64,000 nucleotides of DNA from Chroococcidiopsis sp. CCMEE 29 (GCF_023558375.1 NZ_CP083761.1:2474001-2538000); one strand, 5' to 3'. Shown: positions 18,114 to 27,163, counted from the stretch's first letter. Notes: generated from the letters alone by a model not told the origin. Program-made: numbers and translations.

Positions 18114-18728
18114 ATGAGTCAAGTTTTAGCACAAACAACTTTTGAGGATTTTTTGGAATGGAAACCTGAAAATGGACGCTATGAACTGCACAATGGAGTC
18201 ATTATAGAAATGCAGCCCACTGGCGAACACGAGAGAATTAAGGGGGTTTTGATAAGAAAAATAGCAGTAGAATTTGATAAATTGAATCTTCCTTATTTTA
18301 TCCCTAATCAAGCATTAGTAAAAATTCCTTCAAAACAAACAAGCTATCTCCCCGATGTATTGCTATTAAACAATGCAGCTCTAGCTTCAGAACCATTATG
18401 GAATAAATTTTCTACTGTTCAGAAAGGAGCTTCAATTCCCCTCATTGTAGAGGTAGTCAGTACAAACTGGCGCGATGACTACTTTGCCAAATTGGGAGAT
18501 TATGAAGAAATAGGAATTCCTGAATATTGGATTGTAGATTATGCAGCTTTGGGTGGTAGGCGATTTATTGGAAATCCCAAACAACCAACCATATCGGTTT
18601 ACCAATTAGTTGATGATGAGTATCAGGTAAGTCAATTTAGGGGAGATGACATTATCCTATCGCCAACGTTTCCCAGCTTAAACCTCACTGCTGAACAGGT
18701 ATTTCAAGCTGCATTTGTAATGGAATAA
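18114..18728 (+). CDS. Uma2-family (DUF820) putative nuclease
   Basis: A 204-aa protein of the Uma2 family, which has a PD-(D/E)XK-like restriction-endonuclease fold and is hugely expanded in cyanobacteria. Hallmarks are FLEWKPENGRYELHNGVIIE near the N-terminus, YLPDVLLLN (fold Asp), PLIVEVVSTNWRDDYFAKL (catalytic E..S/N region) and YEEIGIPEYWIVDY. AAGGA precedes the ATG by about 7 bp. It lies 28 bp after the methylase remnant. The real activity of the family is not established. Confidence 0.8.
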   Translation: MSQVLAQTTFEDFLEWKPENGRYELHNGVIIEMQPTGEHERIKGVLIRKIAVEFDKLNLPYFIPNQALVKIPSKQTSYLPDVLLLNNAALASEPLWNKFSTVQKGASIPLIVEVVSTNWRDDYFAKLGDYEEIGIPEYWIVDYAALGGRRFIGNPKQPTISVYQLVDDEYQVSQFRGDDIILSPTFPSLNLTAEQVFQAAFVME

Positions 18729-18841
18729 TAAACTTCCATTTATTCAACTTTAACATTAGTTTTTAACAGGAATTTTACTATGAAAATCAAAGGAATTAAA
18801 CGAGGTCAAACCATCGAACTGTTACAGGATATCAACATTCC

Positions 18842-19907
18842 GGCACTGGTTCTTTGATTTGTGATGAGTAAAATAGAGGCAGTGATGAGGTTCTAGCAAT
18901 GGCATGTCCGTACTGCCAAAGCCAGTCAGTTGTCAAGAATGGGAAATACTCACTGCGAGATGGGAGTGAGATTCAACATCACCTCTGCAAAGCTTGCAGT
19001 AAGCGATTCAGTGACAAAACGGGCACTTTGATGTCAGGCTTACGAACCCCGCCAGCGATCGTCTCACTCGCACTGAAAATGAGAGGTGAAGGCATGGGCG
19101 TGAGAGCCAGTAGTCGAGTTGTGGACAAATCGCACTCCACGATTTTGCGCTGGGAAGGACGGATGGCAGCCCAAGCGAGTCAATGGTCACCGCCTGCCCC
19201 GGAAAACGGGGAGGTGACGCTAGAGAGTGATGAACTGTACACTCGCTAGGCTGTGAACCTTCCCCCCCTCCGAGTCGCAAGGATGGACGCTGATCAGTAT
19301 TGAGCGAGACAGTCGATACTGGGTCACCGCTCAAGTGGGTCAAAAAGATGACCAGTTATTTGCCAAGGGAGTTCAGCGCAGTTGGCATTGGGCACAGCCA
19401 AGTGAATTTATCCGCTGGTTCAGTGATGGCGAACGACGCTACGGCAAAGAACTCTGGAAACTAGCAAGTGTGCGGCTCAACTCTAAGCAGGTTTCCCGTC
19501 AGTATGAGCATCTCAAAGTCTGGCGCGAGGGACTAGAAGTGGCAATTAAAATCAAAGGTTCACAGGGCAATCGGCGGCTCGAGTGGCTCAAGGTTGAGCA
19601 TCCATTTACAGCGATTAGCCCTGCGCCCGAAGTCCATGCCAACCACAACGAGGCGCTCAATAGTTGCATTCGCAGGCGTTGTAGTGCTGATCGGCGCCAA
19701 CAAAATCATTACGCCAAGACGGTGGCAGGACTCCAGCGGGTGATTACCGTACAACAGTTAATTCACAACTGGATTAGACCTCACAACAGTTTGAACAAAG
19801 GAACGACTCCAGCGATGGCAATTGGGTTTTCCAAGCGTCCCATCACGATGCTAGAATTCCTCACCTCACGAGGGTTCTCATCCATCACTAACTAGAAGAC
19901 CAGTGCC
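18842..19907 (+). mobile_element. IS1-like insertion sequence B with 8-bp target duplication
   Basis: 1066 bp bounded by inverted ends GGCACTGG(T) on both sides and flanked by an exact 8-bp direct repeat AACATTCC (18834-18841 and 19908-19915). It inserted into codon 19-21 of an antitoxin-like gene. The intact duplication shows a simple, fairly recent transposition, although its transposase is now defective. Confidence 0.9.
18899..19895 (+). pseudogene. IS1-like transposase, nonsense plus frameshift
   Basis: The first part (ATG 18899) has a zinc ribbon (CPYCQSQSVVKNGKY ... CKACSKRF) and HTH (GMGVRASSRVVDKSHSTILRW). An in-frame TAG (19247-19249) follows ESDELYTR. About 20 bases later a run of seven C shifts the frame; in the new frame SESQGWTLISIERDSRYWV continues to the end (YAKTVAGLQRVITVQQLIHN, PHNSLNKGTTPAMAIG). 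Two independent lesions make this copy non-autonomous. The usual A-rich slippery site is absent at the break, so this is decay and not recoding. Confidence 0.82.
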
Positions 19908-20117
19908 AACATTCCTGATGGTGCAGAGGTCGTCATTGAAATTCACGAAAGTCAGCTAATGAGCGATGAAGAAAGAGAGCGCAAACTGAAAAAGTTTTTC
20001 GAGATTGATTGGGAGGGTAAAGAAGATTTTATTAAAACGATGGAGCAGTTAGAAAAAGAAAAAATGCAGCATGGGAAAGACTGTATGGACACTCCTCATA
20101 AATAGAGCGAGAAACCT

Positions 20118-21027
20118 GTGTATTTGTTTAGATACCAATATTTGTATCGCACTAAATAACCGAAACCCTCAAGTACTTGCAGAATTTTACTCAAAGTCAA
20201 GTCAGTGCTACATCTCTACCGTCGTATTGGCAGAACTTTATAAAGGAGCGTACTGTTCTCAAAATCGCGGCGGTGAAATTTACCAGCACGGAGAATGGTG
20301 CATTGTTTCCAAAGAACAGATCAAGCGTAGGTTCCGGGAGGGAGAGATTAAAATCCTCCTCTGCACCGAGTCTACCAGTAAAGGCTTGAACTTGCAAACT
20401 TGTGGCGTGCTGTTCAACTACGATTTGCCCTGGAACCCCATGCGAGTCGAGCAACGCATTGGGCGGATTGACCGGATTGGACAAGTCCATCCCACTGTCA
20501 CCATTCATAACTTCTACTATGACGGGACGGTTGAAGCCAAGGTTTATCAGAAATTGCGATCGCGCATCAATGCTTTTGCAACTGTTGTCGGCAACTTGCA
20601 ACCAATTCTGGCTCAAGTTCCTACATTTGTTGAGCAGGCGGTAATGAGTGCAGATCCACAAGAAGAAGATGTTTTGATGTTTGAATTTGACTCTGTGTTA
20701 AACACTCCACCCCTACGTCCGGCTTTGGATGAAATGGTGGCGATGGATGTGGAGGCTGACTTGGCAGAGATTCACCAACCGCTTCCCCCAACCCCCATTA
20801 CTCCAGAAATAATTGAGCAATTGTTTAACACTTCAGCTTTATTAAAAGCCTGTGGAGTTGTATTTAAGCAGACTGAGAACTACACCTATCAATTGACTTA
20901 TCAAGGTCAGAACTATGCTGTCATCTTTAAGCCAGAGGTGTTTGATCAGATGCCCTCAACTCAGCTGATGACTTTCGGCGACCCCTTGTTTGAAATCTTA
21001 GTTCAGATTGCTTCAGGGGTAGTGTGA
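20118..21027 (+). pseudogene. VapC-toxin/SNF2-helicase chimera
   Basis: From the GTG at 20118 the text is the start of a VapC PIN-domain toxin (YLLDTNICIALNNRNPQVLA, CYISTVVLAELYKGAYCSQ) once one extra T in TTGTTTAGAT (20125-20134) is discounted. After about residue 48 it switches in frame to the helicase C-terminal domain of a large SNF2-type protein (GGEIYQHGEWCIVSKEQIKR, ESTSKGLNLQTCGVLFNYDL, RVEQRIGRIDRIGQ), then about 170 C-terminal residues and a stop. The PIN catalytic carboxylates after the first Asp are lost, as is the helicase ATPase half. A deletion fused the two genes near 20262. Confidence 0.75.
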
Positions 21028-21050
21028 CAGATTTGCTATATTTCCCCAAC

Positions 21051-21857
21051 CTAAGGTTTGATATTTCTAGCTTTGTAGAAGGTTTCCAGACTATCGCGAT
21101 CGCCTACATAGCGCCAGTGCCAGGGTTCATAGCTCACGCCTTGGGGGTTGTCTTTGGGAAAAGACATTTCAAAGCTGAAGCGAGCAGCATTAGCAGAGAG
21201 CCATTTAAACGCTTTAGTTTTGTCAAAATTTGGGCTCAGGTTCGTTGCTGGTGCTGTACCGTCTCCAATATCCACTGCGTAACCAGTATGATGTTCGCTA
21301 TAGCCTGGAGGAGCGCTGACTTCTGCTCGCTTTGTCGTCACTTGCCCCCGCTGTGCCTTGACGTCAAAAAATATGTGTTCCTGGTCTGTAGCGGAGCGAA
21401 AGCCGGAAATTGGCACTAACACTACACCCGCAGCCCGTGCTGCTGCCGCCATTGCCTGAAATTGTTTGGCAGCAGCTTGACGTAGCTTGATTTGACCATT
21501 CGCCACAATTGGTTTTAGTTCAGATGTTGGCGCTTCAGCATAGACAAAGTGCCCCAGCAGTGTTTCTGAGTTGCTATCTGGGGAATTGACTTTTTCAGCG
21601 GCTGGTGTTGGAGCTGGACTAGGAGCACTTACGCCTACCGGCTCAGAAACAGCGTTTTTTTGTAGCGCAGAAGCGACATACCAGGAACCGGCACTGAGGG
21701 CGATCGCTCCCAATCCTACCAACCCCCCAATCAAAAACATCAGCTTCATGCGGGGTCGATTTTGGGCGTTAGGAGTATCCCGTAAAGCCTCTGGAATATC
21801 CTCTAGCGAGTGAGCAGAAACATTTTGCGGCTTTCCAGAAAACCCAGCTCTATCCAC
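21051..21857 (-). CDS. M15-family D-alanyl-D-alanine carboxypeptidase (VanY-like)
   Basis: A 268-aa membrane-anchored peptidoglycan peptidase, starting with GTG. One transmembrane helix lies at about residues 38-60, then a Pro/Ala linker, then the zinc peptidase. The zinc site is recognisable: SGFRSATDQEHIFF, YSEHHTGYAVDIGD (His and Asp ligands) and EPWHWRYVG (catalytic Glu and third His). It trims D-Ala from stem peptides in the periplasm. It is convergent with the helicase relic, and an L,D-transpeptidase lies 125 bp upstream on the same strand, a sensible functional pairing. Confidence 0.87.
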   Translation of the reverse strand: MDRAGFSGKPQNVSAHSLEDIPEALRDTPNAQNRPRMKLMFLIGGLVGLGAIALSAGSWYVASALQKNAVSEPVGVSAPSPAPTPAAEKVNSPDSNSETLLGHFVYAEAPTSELKPIVANGQIKLRQAAAKQFQAMAAAARAAGVVLVPISGFRSATDQEHIFFDVKAQRGQVTTKRAEVSAPPGYSEHHTGYAVDIGDGTAPATNLSPNFDKTKAFKWLSANAARFSFEMSFPKDNPQGVSYEPWHWRYVGDRDSLETFYKARNIKP

Positions 21858-21981
21858 GGGCGAACTCCTGCACTTTTTGACTCACACCAATGCACAATTG
21901 TAGACCGGAGCTGAAGGTGTGACAAGAAGGCTAGATCGACAAAGCCTGTGGAGGCTCTTTTAGGTTTTTGCCAGACACTCC

Positions 21982-22932
21982 CTATGAGCGTGAGAGGGCG
22001 ACATTAGAGATGATTCCATCTTGTTCGCGCAGTTTTCGCTCGACTGCTTGCCAATCGATCCGGTTTAACACACCCGCCTGAGTTGCCAGTTCGCGAACCA
22101 TAGCGTGGGGATCTCTGCCCCGGTTATAGAGGTTATAGATATCAGGGTAACTAGCCATCCAAATGCGATCGCCTTCTACTGCTAGCTTGACCGGTTGGTA
22201 ATAGATGCGGACAGGGGTTCCCACTTTTACCTGTTCGAAAAGCTCCTGGACGTGAGGTTCTAGCATCCGCACGCAGCCGTGGGATTCGTAATCCTTGATT
22301 GAGGCTGGATCGCTAGTGCCATGAAAACCGTAACTTCCGGTAGCAAATCCAATCCAGCGTGAGCCAAGCGGGTTATTAAGACCTGGCGGAACTTGCTCCC
22401 TAACGACCTGTCCCTTGCGCGCCATTTCTTGCTGAATTGACTCAGGCACGTACCAAGTGGGGTTCTGATCCATGCGAACGACTTTTGTTCGCCCAAGCGG
22501 AACCTGCCAACTGCTGCGGGAAACGCCTACCGGATAACTCTTAACAATCTGCCCGTCGCGTACCAAGTATAAATGCGCTTCCGGCACATTGAGGACGATG
22601 CCATTTACCCAATCGTAAAACTTAGGTTCGATGCGCCTTTGATCGAGTCTCAACTCCCCGGAATCCATTTTGCTGATTCGATTGGAGTGAACTCCATAAT
22701 AGCTGGCAAGCAGGTCGATACTTATGTCCGCAGGGCGAGAGATTTGGTTTACTCCTCCTACTAAACGACCTGGTAACAAAGGTGCACGAATGGGTTCTGC
22801 TTTAGCTGGTAAGGCTGCTAATATTACAATTGCGATGGTGAGCGGCTTCCATGCCCAGTGCCTTGCCCTATCCCATATGGTGGAAGCGGACGGCAAGGCT
22901 ACTGTGTAATCTTTATAGTTGATACTTTTCAT
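21982..22932 (-). CDS. L,D-transpeptidase (YkuD domain)
   Basis: A 316-aa secreted enzyme forming 3-3 or lipoprotein-type cross-links in peptidoglycan. The ATG at 22932 is chosen because GAGGT lies 5 bp upstream; an in-frame TTG further up is less likely. A hydrophobic segment (PLTIAIVILAALPAKAEP, ending near residue 45) is an export signal. The YkuD domain follows, with YGFHGTSDPASI and the catalytic YESHGCVRM cysteine motif. A short LysM-like region (ISIDLLASYYGVHSNRI) precedes it. It probably acts with the neighbouring carboxypeptidase on the same wall substrates. Confidence 0.87.
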   Translation of the reverse strand: MKSINYKDYTVALPSASTIWDRARHWAWKPLTIAIVILAALPAKAEPIRAPLLPGRLVGGVNQISRPADISIDLLASYYGVHSNRISKMDSGELRLDQRRIEPKFYDWVNGIVLNVPEAHLYLVRDGQIVKSYPVGVSRSSWQVPLGRTKVVRMDQNPTWYVPESIQQEMARKGQVVREQVPPGLNNPLGSRWIGFATGSYGFHGTSDPASIKDYESHGCVRMLEPHVQELFEQVKVGTPVRIYYQPVKLAVEGDRIWMASYPDIYNLYNRGRDPHAMVRELATQAGVLNRIDWQAVERKLREQDGIISNVALSRS

Positions 22933-23460
22933 AGTACCTCGTTGCAACTATTTCAAAATACAGTTAGGATTGATTTGGTTATGAATTAATAACCAAGGCT
23001 CTGCGGTTTTATAGCACTATCTTTTATATTTATTTTATTAACTAAGACACGAGCAAGCCGTAGATAGACGCTCTATCTTGACAATTTAAAACCTTGCTTA
23101 AAAAAGCGATACAAATACTACAAAAATAACTTAAATTAAATTTTCTCCAGACATTAGGTCTAGATTGTTTGCACTAGCATAAATGCTATAAAAGCTCTAG
23201 AAGTTGGAAGAGCGGCAGTTTTGAGCGAAAGCTAGCTTAAAAAGGTAAGCGAAGTTAAAAGAAACAATTACAAAGCTTCATTTGACTGAGCCTACAAGCC
23301 AAGGTTAGTGATAATAAACGTGAAAAAGACAATGGCAAGCTCTATGTTTACAGCAACTTTTTCCAAAGAAAATCCCTCCCGGGCTGCCTCTGTCTTTTTT
23401 ATCTAAGATTAGACAAAGTAATTTTGGATTTTGTTCCAATCTAAAACCTTAAATTAAACA
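22933..23460. other. intergenic region between divergent genes, no gene seen
   Basis: These 528 AT-rich bases have no credible ORF on either strand. They must hold the promoters of the L,D-transpeptidase and the AEC transporter genes. I see no strong dyads, repeats or IS ends. Confidence 0.35.
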
Positions 23461-24405
23461 TTGAAGCTTCTAGAACTCTATTTACCACTAGTAGGATTAG
23501 TCCTCTTAGGATTAATCCTCGGCAGCAAACTGCCAAAATCCGTCCCTGCTTATCTAGGCCAGTTTCTCTTTTGGGTAGGGGTTCCCATTAGTATTGTGGC
23601 TTTTCTGCGTCAGGCTGACTTATCGGGTCCAATTTGGATTGCACCCGTGTTTGCTTGGATAGCCATTTTTCTAGGCGCAGGGTTAGCTTGGGCTTGGATT
23701 TATTGGCAGGGGAAGAGGAACGGTCTTGTAAGTTCTAGCGCACCCAGATCATTCTGGAGTAGACCCACTCAGGGTAGTTTTCTCCTAGCAGCAATGGTAG
23801 GAAACACTGGTTATCTAGGTTACCCAGTCACGCTGGCTGTTGTAGGTACTCAATACTTTGGCTGGGCACTGTTCTATGATTTGCTGGGCACAACACTGGG
23901 AGCTTATGGATTAGGTGTTGTTCTAGCAGCTTGTTTTGGCAGGAGTGTCCAGAACCACTGGCAGTTAGCTCAGGCGATATTAATCAATCCCGCTCTATGG
24001 AGCTTAGGGTTAGGCTTAGTATTCCGTCAACTACAGCTACCTGCCCTCGCTGAATTAAGCTTACAAAGGTTAGGCTGGACTATTGTGTCGCTGTCTTTAG
24101 TACTAATTGGCATGCGTCTGCAACAACTGAATTCCTGGCACAGTCTGCCCAAAGCATCAATTGGCTTAGTGATTAAAATGCTGCTAGTCCCCTTAATTTT
24201 GGGCAGTAGTTTATCGCTGTTTGGTCTCAAAGGCGCACCCCAACTGGTAATTGTGCTACAGATGGCAATGCCCCCCGCTTTCGCCACATTAGTGATTGCC
24301 GAAGCCTATGATCTTGACCGCGATTTAGCGGTTACTGCCTTAGCAGTTGGTTCTACTGGACTTTTAATGATGCTGCCAATTTGGTTATGGTTGTTTGGAA
24401 GTTGA
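23461..24405 (+). CDS. AEC (auxin efflux carrier)-family transporter
   Basis: A 314-aa integral membrane protein with about ten helices. The first helix pair (LYLPLVGLVLLGLILGSKLP), GNTGYLGYPVTLAVVG (helix break with conserved Asn/Gly/Pro) and PPAFATLVIAEAYDLD in the second half match the AEC family of carboxylate or small-molecule transporters. The only start that preserves helix one is the TTG at 23461, with no obvious ribosome-binding site. Its 3' end overlaps the convergent phosphoribosyltransferase by 21 bp. Substrate unknown. Confidence 0.78.
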   Translation: MKLLELYLPLVGLVLLGLILGSKLPKSVPAYLGQFLFWVGVPISIVAFLRQADLSGPIWIAPVFAWIAIFLGAGLAWAWIYWQGKRNGLVSSSAPRSFWSRPTQGSFLLAAMVGNTGYLGYPVTLAVVGTQYFGWALFYDLLGTTLGAYGLGVVLAACFGRSVQNHWQLAQAILINPALWSLGLGLVFRQLQLPALAELSLQRLGWTIVSLSLVLIGMRLQQLNSWHSLPKASIGLVIKMLLVPLILGSSLSLFGLKGAPQLVIVLQMAMPPAFATLVIAEAYDLDRDLAVTALAVGSTGLLMMLPIWLWLFGS

Positions 24406-24918
24406 AACAGCTGGATAGGTTGCTGCTAGTTCAGCTGGATCGAGATACTCGTAGTGTTCAAAGGGTTGATGAATCCAGGGGTTGTCAGGGAGATAATCAG
24501 CGTAGTAATCCGGAGCAATCATAGAACTGGCTTTGTACCAGATGACGGCAGTGCGAATCTCCTCTATTTGGGAACCATAACGCTGTTTTAGCCAGGGTAT
24601 CGTCTGCTGGAGTGTGACACCAGAGTCTAGTAAATCATCAACGAGGAGAATGCGCGAACCTAACTGATCTGCGATCATAGTTAAGTGGCGGGAAAAGGTT
24701 AAAGCTCCTCTCTCTTGTTTGCCAGGACCTATGTAAGACGAGGTGGCTAAAATCGCTAGCGGCTGTTTGTAGATCCGCGAAAGAATATCACCAACCTGTA
24801 GTCCCCCTCTGGCAAGGCAGATGATCTGGTTGAACTGCCAATTCGATTGATAAATTTTGGCTGCCAGTTGCTCAATTTTTTGGTGATAATCTGACCAAGA
24901 AACGTAAAGGTCTGGCAT
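24385..24918 (-). CDS. phosphoribosyltransferase (xanthine/guanine type)
   Basis: A 177-aa type I PRTase. The PRPP loop is ILLVDDLLDSGVTLQQ, with the two adjacent Asp and DSGVT of the family. QIICLARGGLQVGDILSR is the upstream conserved Gly-rich segment. The size and short hood resemble archaeal/cyanobacterial xanthine- or hypoxanthine-PRTases used in purine salvage, but substrate cannot be set by eye. The first residues (MPDLYVSWSDYHQKIEQLA) fit that group. It is convergent with the AEC transporter. Confidence 0.82.
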   Translation of the reverse strand: MPDLYVSWSDYHQKIEQLAAKIYQSNWQFNQIICLARGGLQVGDILSRIYKQPLAILATSSYIGPGKQERGALTFSRHLTMIADQLGSRILLVDDLLDSGVTLQQTIPWLKQRYGSQIEEIRTAVIWYKASSMIAPDYYADYLPDNPWIHQPFEHYEYLDPAELAATYPAVSTSKQP

Positions 24919-24982
24919 AAGAGTGTAATTTATAGCTAATACTAAAAGGCAAGCTATTTATTGTAGTCTGTTACAAGTTTTT

Positions 24983-26452
24983 ATGAACAATTCTCCCCCT
25001 GATGTCCATCCCAAACATGGACCTGAAAGTGAAAAGCTGGACTTAAAAACTAAACTGGCTTATGGGGCAGGGGATTTAGGACCAGCAATTACCTCGGGGA
25101 TTGGAGTATTCTTTCTCCTGGTTTTCTTCACCAATGTTGCCGGTATCCCGGCAGGTTTGGCGGGTAGCATTCTGCTGATTGGTAAAATCTGGGATGCAGT
25201 GAACGATCCGCTTGTAGGAGTGCTAACGGATAAAACTCAATCTCGTCGCTGGGGGCGGCGTCTGCCTTGGTTATTGTATGGGGCGATTCCCTTTGGCATT
25301 TTCTTCTTCTTGCAATGGATTGTACCGCGATTTAGTGCTGACCCATCTGCTCAAATGTGGGGGTTGTTTTGGTATTATGTGGCGATCGCGCTGATATCTC
25401 AGGTGTTTTACACTGTTGTCAATTTGCCTTATACGGCAATGACTCCAGAACTAACTCAAGATTACGACGAACGCACTACGCTTAACGGCTTTCGCTTTGC
25501 TTTTTCCATTGGTGGCAGCATCTTATCGCTAATTTTGGCGCAAGTTATTTTTTCCCATATTGCCGATCGCCAACAACAGTATGTAGTTCTGGCAGCAATC
25601 TGTGGAGTCATTGCAGTATTGTCACTGTACTGGTGTATTTGGGGAACCCGCGATCGCGTCATGGCTTTTGAAGCAAAACGCCAGCTGATTGAGGAACCCC
25701 CATCTCTCCCCATCGGCGAACAGCTAAAAATTGTTTTTAGTAATAAACCTTTTCTATACGTTATTGGTATATATCTTTTTTCCTGGTTAGCTGTGCAGGT
25801 GACAGCCAGCGTTATTCCTTACTTTGTAGTCAACTGGATGGGTTTGAAAGAATCAGATGTACCGACAGTAATTCTTGGGTTTCAAGGCACTGCCCTTTTG
25901 ATGTTATTTATCTGGAGTGCTTTGAGCCGACGATTTGGGAAAAAAGTTGTTTATTTTATGGGAATGAGTCTGTGGATCATCGCCGAGATCGGAGTGTTTA
26001 CTTTGCAGCCTGGTCAAATAACTTTGATGTATGCTTTGGCAGTGATGGCAGGTTTCGGTGTTTCCACGGCTTATCTAATTCCCTGGTCAATGATGCCTGA
26101 TGTAATTGAACTAGATGAACTGAATACCGGACAACGCCGCGAAGGAATCTTTTATGGGTTCATGGTGCTGTTGCAAAAATTCGGTTTAGCCTTCGGGCTG
26201 TTTTTGGTGGGAATGTCCTTAGAAGCGTCTGGGTTCAGAGAGGCTGTTCCAGGGCAAAGTACGCTACCCGTACAACCAGAATCAGCACTGCTGGCTATCC
26301 GCTTCGCCACTAGCATTCTGCCTGCCTTTTTTTTGATTTGTGGCTTAGTGTTGGCATATTTTTACCCCCTCACCCGTGAGGTGCATGCGGAAATCTTGCT
26401 GAAACTTAAAGAGAGGGGCGAGGGGCGAGTGAGTAGGGGCGGGTTTAGGTGA
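24983..26452 (+). CDS. GPH-type sugar:cation symporter (MFS superfamily)
   Basis: A 489-aa, 12-helix transporter of the glycoside-pentoside-hexuronide family. Helix I (KLAYGAGDLGPAIT) and the helix II-III loop (KIWDAVNDPLVGVLTDKTQS, then RRWGRRLPWLL) are diagnostic, as is YTAMTPELTQDYDERTTLN later. The final residues (LKERGEGRVSRGGFR) are encoded by a GGGGCGAGGGGCGAG repeat of the kind found between cyanobacterial genes, so the original stop may have been lost into a repeat. A type I restriction HsdS scrap begins right after the stop. Sugar specificity unknown. Confidence 0.83.
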   Translation: MNNSPPDVHPKHGPESEKLDLKTKLAYGAGDLGPAITSGIGVFFLLVFFTNVAGIPAGLAGSILLIGKIWDAVNDPLVGVLTDKTQSRRWGRRLPWLLYGAIPFGIFFFLQWIVPRFSADPSAQMWGLFWYYVAIALISQVFYTVVNLPYTAMTPELTQDYDERTTLNGFRFAFSIGGSILSLILAQVIFSHIADRQQQYVVLAAICGVIAVLSLYWCIWGTRDRVMAFEAKRQLIEEPPSLPIGEQLKIVFSNKPFLYVIGIYLFSWLAVQVTASVIPYFVVNWMGLKESDVPTVILGFQGTALLMLFIWSALSRRFGKKVVYFMGMSLWIIAEIGVFTLQPGQITLMYALAVMAGFGVSTAYLIPWSMMPDVIELDELNTGQRREGIFYGFMVLLQKFGLAFGLFLVGMSLEASGFREAVPGQSTLPVQPESALLAIRFATSILPAFFLICGLVLAYFYPLTREVHAEILLKLKERGEGRVSRGGFR

Positions 26453-26455
26453 ATC

Positions 26456-26554
26456 GCTAAAATCCGCACTGGCATAGAGCAACTGAAAGAATACCGCACC
26501 GCCCTGATTTCATCTGCTGTAACAGGCAAAATTGATATACGAGCCGAGGCATAG
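26456..26554 (+). pseudogene. hsdS: C-terminal scrap of type I restriction HsdS subunit
   Basis: A 33-codon open stretch without a start reads KIRTGIEQLKEYRTALISSA then VTGKIDIRAEA and a stop. This is the highly conserved last helix and tail of type I specificity subunits (consensus LKEYR-ALI--AVTGKIDVR). Everything upstream is gone; the preceding symporter gene ends one codon before it. Together with the HsdR/HsdS piece at 28816 it shows a former type I restriction-modification locus. Confidence 0.78.
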
Positions 26555-26556
26555 CA

Positions 26557-27135
26557 ATGAATACTCTTACATTGAATTTACGCTCAATGGGAGAACTCAC
26601 CGACGAGCAATTTGAGCAAATAGCCGCCACTAATCAAAACTTGCGGCTAGAGCGCACAGCCAAGGGAGAATTAGTTATCATGCCACCCACAGGCGGAGAA
26701 ACCGGAGAACGCAACTTGGATGTAGAAGGTCAACTCTGGCTCTGGAACCGTCAAACTCGCCTCGGAAGGGCGTTTAATTCCTCCACAGGTTTCAAGTTGC
26801 CAAATGGCGCAACTCGCTCCCCTGATGCTTCCTGGGTGACTCAGGCGCGATGGAATGCTTTAACTCCCCAGCAGCGAAAGAAATTCCCGCCTCTATGTCC
26901 AGACTTTGTGGTGGAACTGCTTTCAGAACCTGACGAGATAGAAGAAACTCAAGCCAAGATGCAAGAGTATTTAGATAATGGGATTCGTTTAGGTTGGTTA
27001 ATCGATCCAAAAACTCAACAAGTAGAGATTTATCGAAGCGATCGCGCCATTGAAGTTTTACAATCTCCCACCACTTTATCAGGAGAAGACGTACTGCCAG
27101 GATTTATCCTAGACTTGCAATTAATTTTTAGTTAA
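26557..27135 (+). CDS. Uma2-family putative nuclease, tandem copy 1
   Basis: A 192-aa Uma2 protein with the canonical fold residues: TDEQFEQIAATNQNLRLER, GELVIMPPTGGETGERN, STGFKLPNGATRSPDASWV (conserved Asp) and CPDFVVELLSEPDEIEETQA (E..S signature), ending GWLIDPKTQQVEIYRSDRA. It starts 2 bp after the HsdS scrap. The next gene is a close paralogue; even the 3' nucleotides (TTGCAATTAATTTTTAGTTAAA) are shared, showing local duplication. Confidence 0.82.
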   Translation: MNTLTLNLRSMGELTDEQFEQIAATNQNLRLERTAKGELVIMPPTGGETGERNLDVEGQLWLWNRQTRLGRAFNSSTGFKLPNGATRSPDASWVTQARWNALTPQQRKKFPPLCPDFVVELLSEPDEIEETQAKMQEYLDNGIRLGWLIDPKTQQVEIYRSDRAIEVLQSPTTLSGEDVLPGFILDLQLIFS

Positions 27136-27163
27136 ACAGCAATGGTAGACACTAGGGCAAACC

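Larger units (their letters stand above)
18780..20105 (+). pseudogene. antitoxin-like gene split by IS1-like element B
   Basis: The 5' part (ATG 18780: MKIKGIKRGQTIELLQDINI) and 3' part (PDGAEVVIEIHESQLMSDEE ... KTMEQLEKEKMQ, stop at 20103-20105) join perfectly when the IS and one copy of the 8-bp duplication are removed. The product would be about 83 aa: a short AbrB/VapB-like N-terminus and a charged helical tail. The GTG of the following VapC-like toxin lies 13 bp after the stop, the usual spacing of an antitoxin-toxin operon. Confidence 0.72.

Noticed and set aside
18899-19895. Programmed frameshift in IS1-like element B
   Set aside because: The break is preceded by an in-frame TAG and lies in a C-run with no A-rich slippery heptamer, unlike element A, so two inactivating mutations are simpler.
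20071-21027. Novel PIN-helicase fusion protein encoded by one long open frame
   Set aside because: The N-terminal residues before 20118 overlap the antitoxin 3' end in another frame, the PIN domain is cut after its first third, and the helicase lacks its ATPase half. A deletion junction explains it.
21024-21419. 131-codon plus-strand ORF
   Set aside because: It is antisense to the well-supported M15 peptidase and shows no protein family features.
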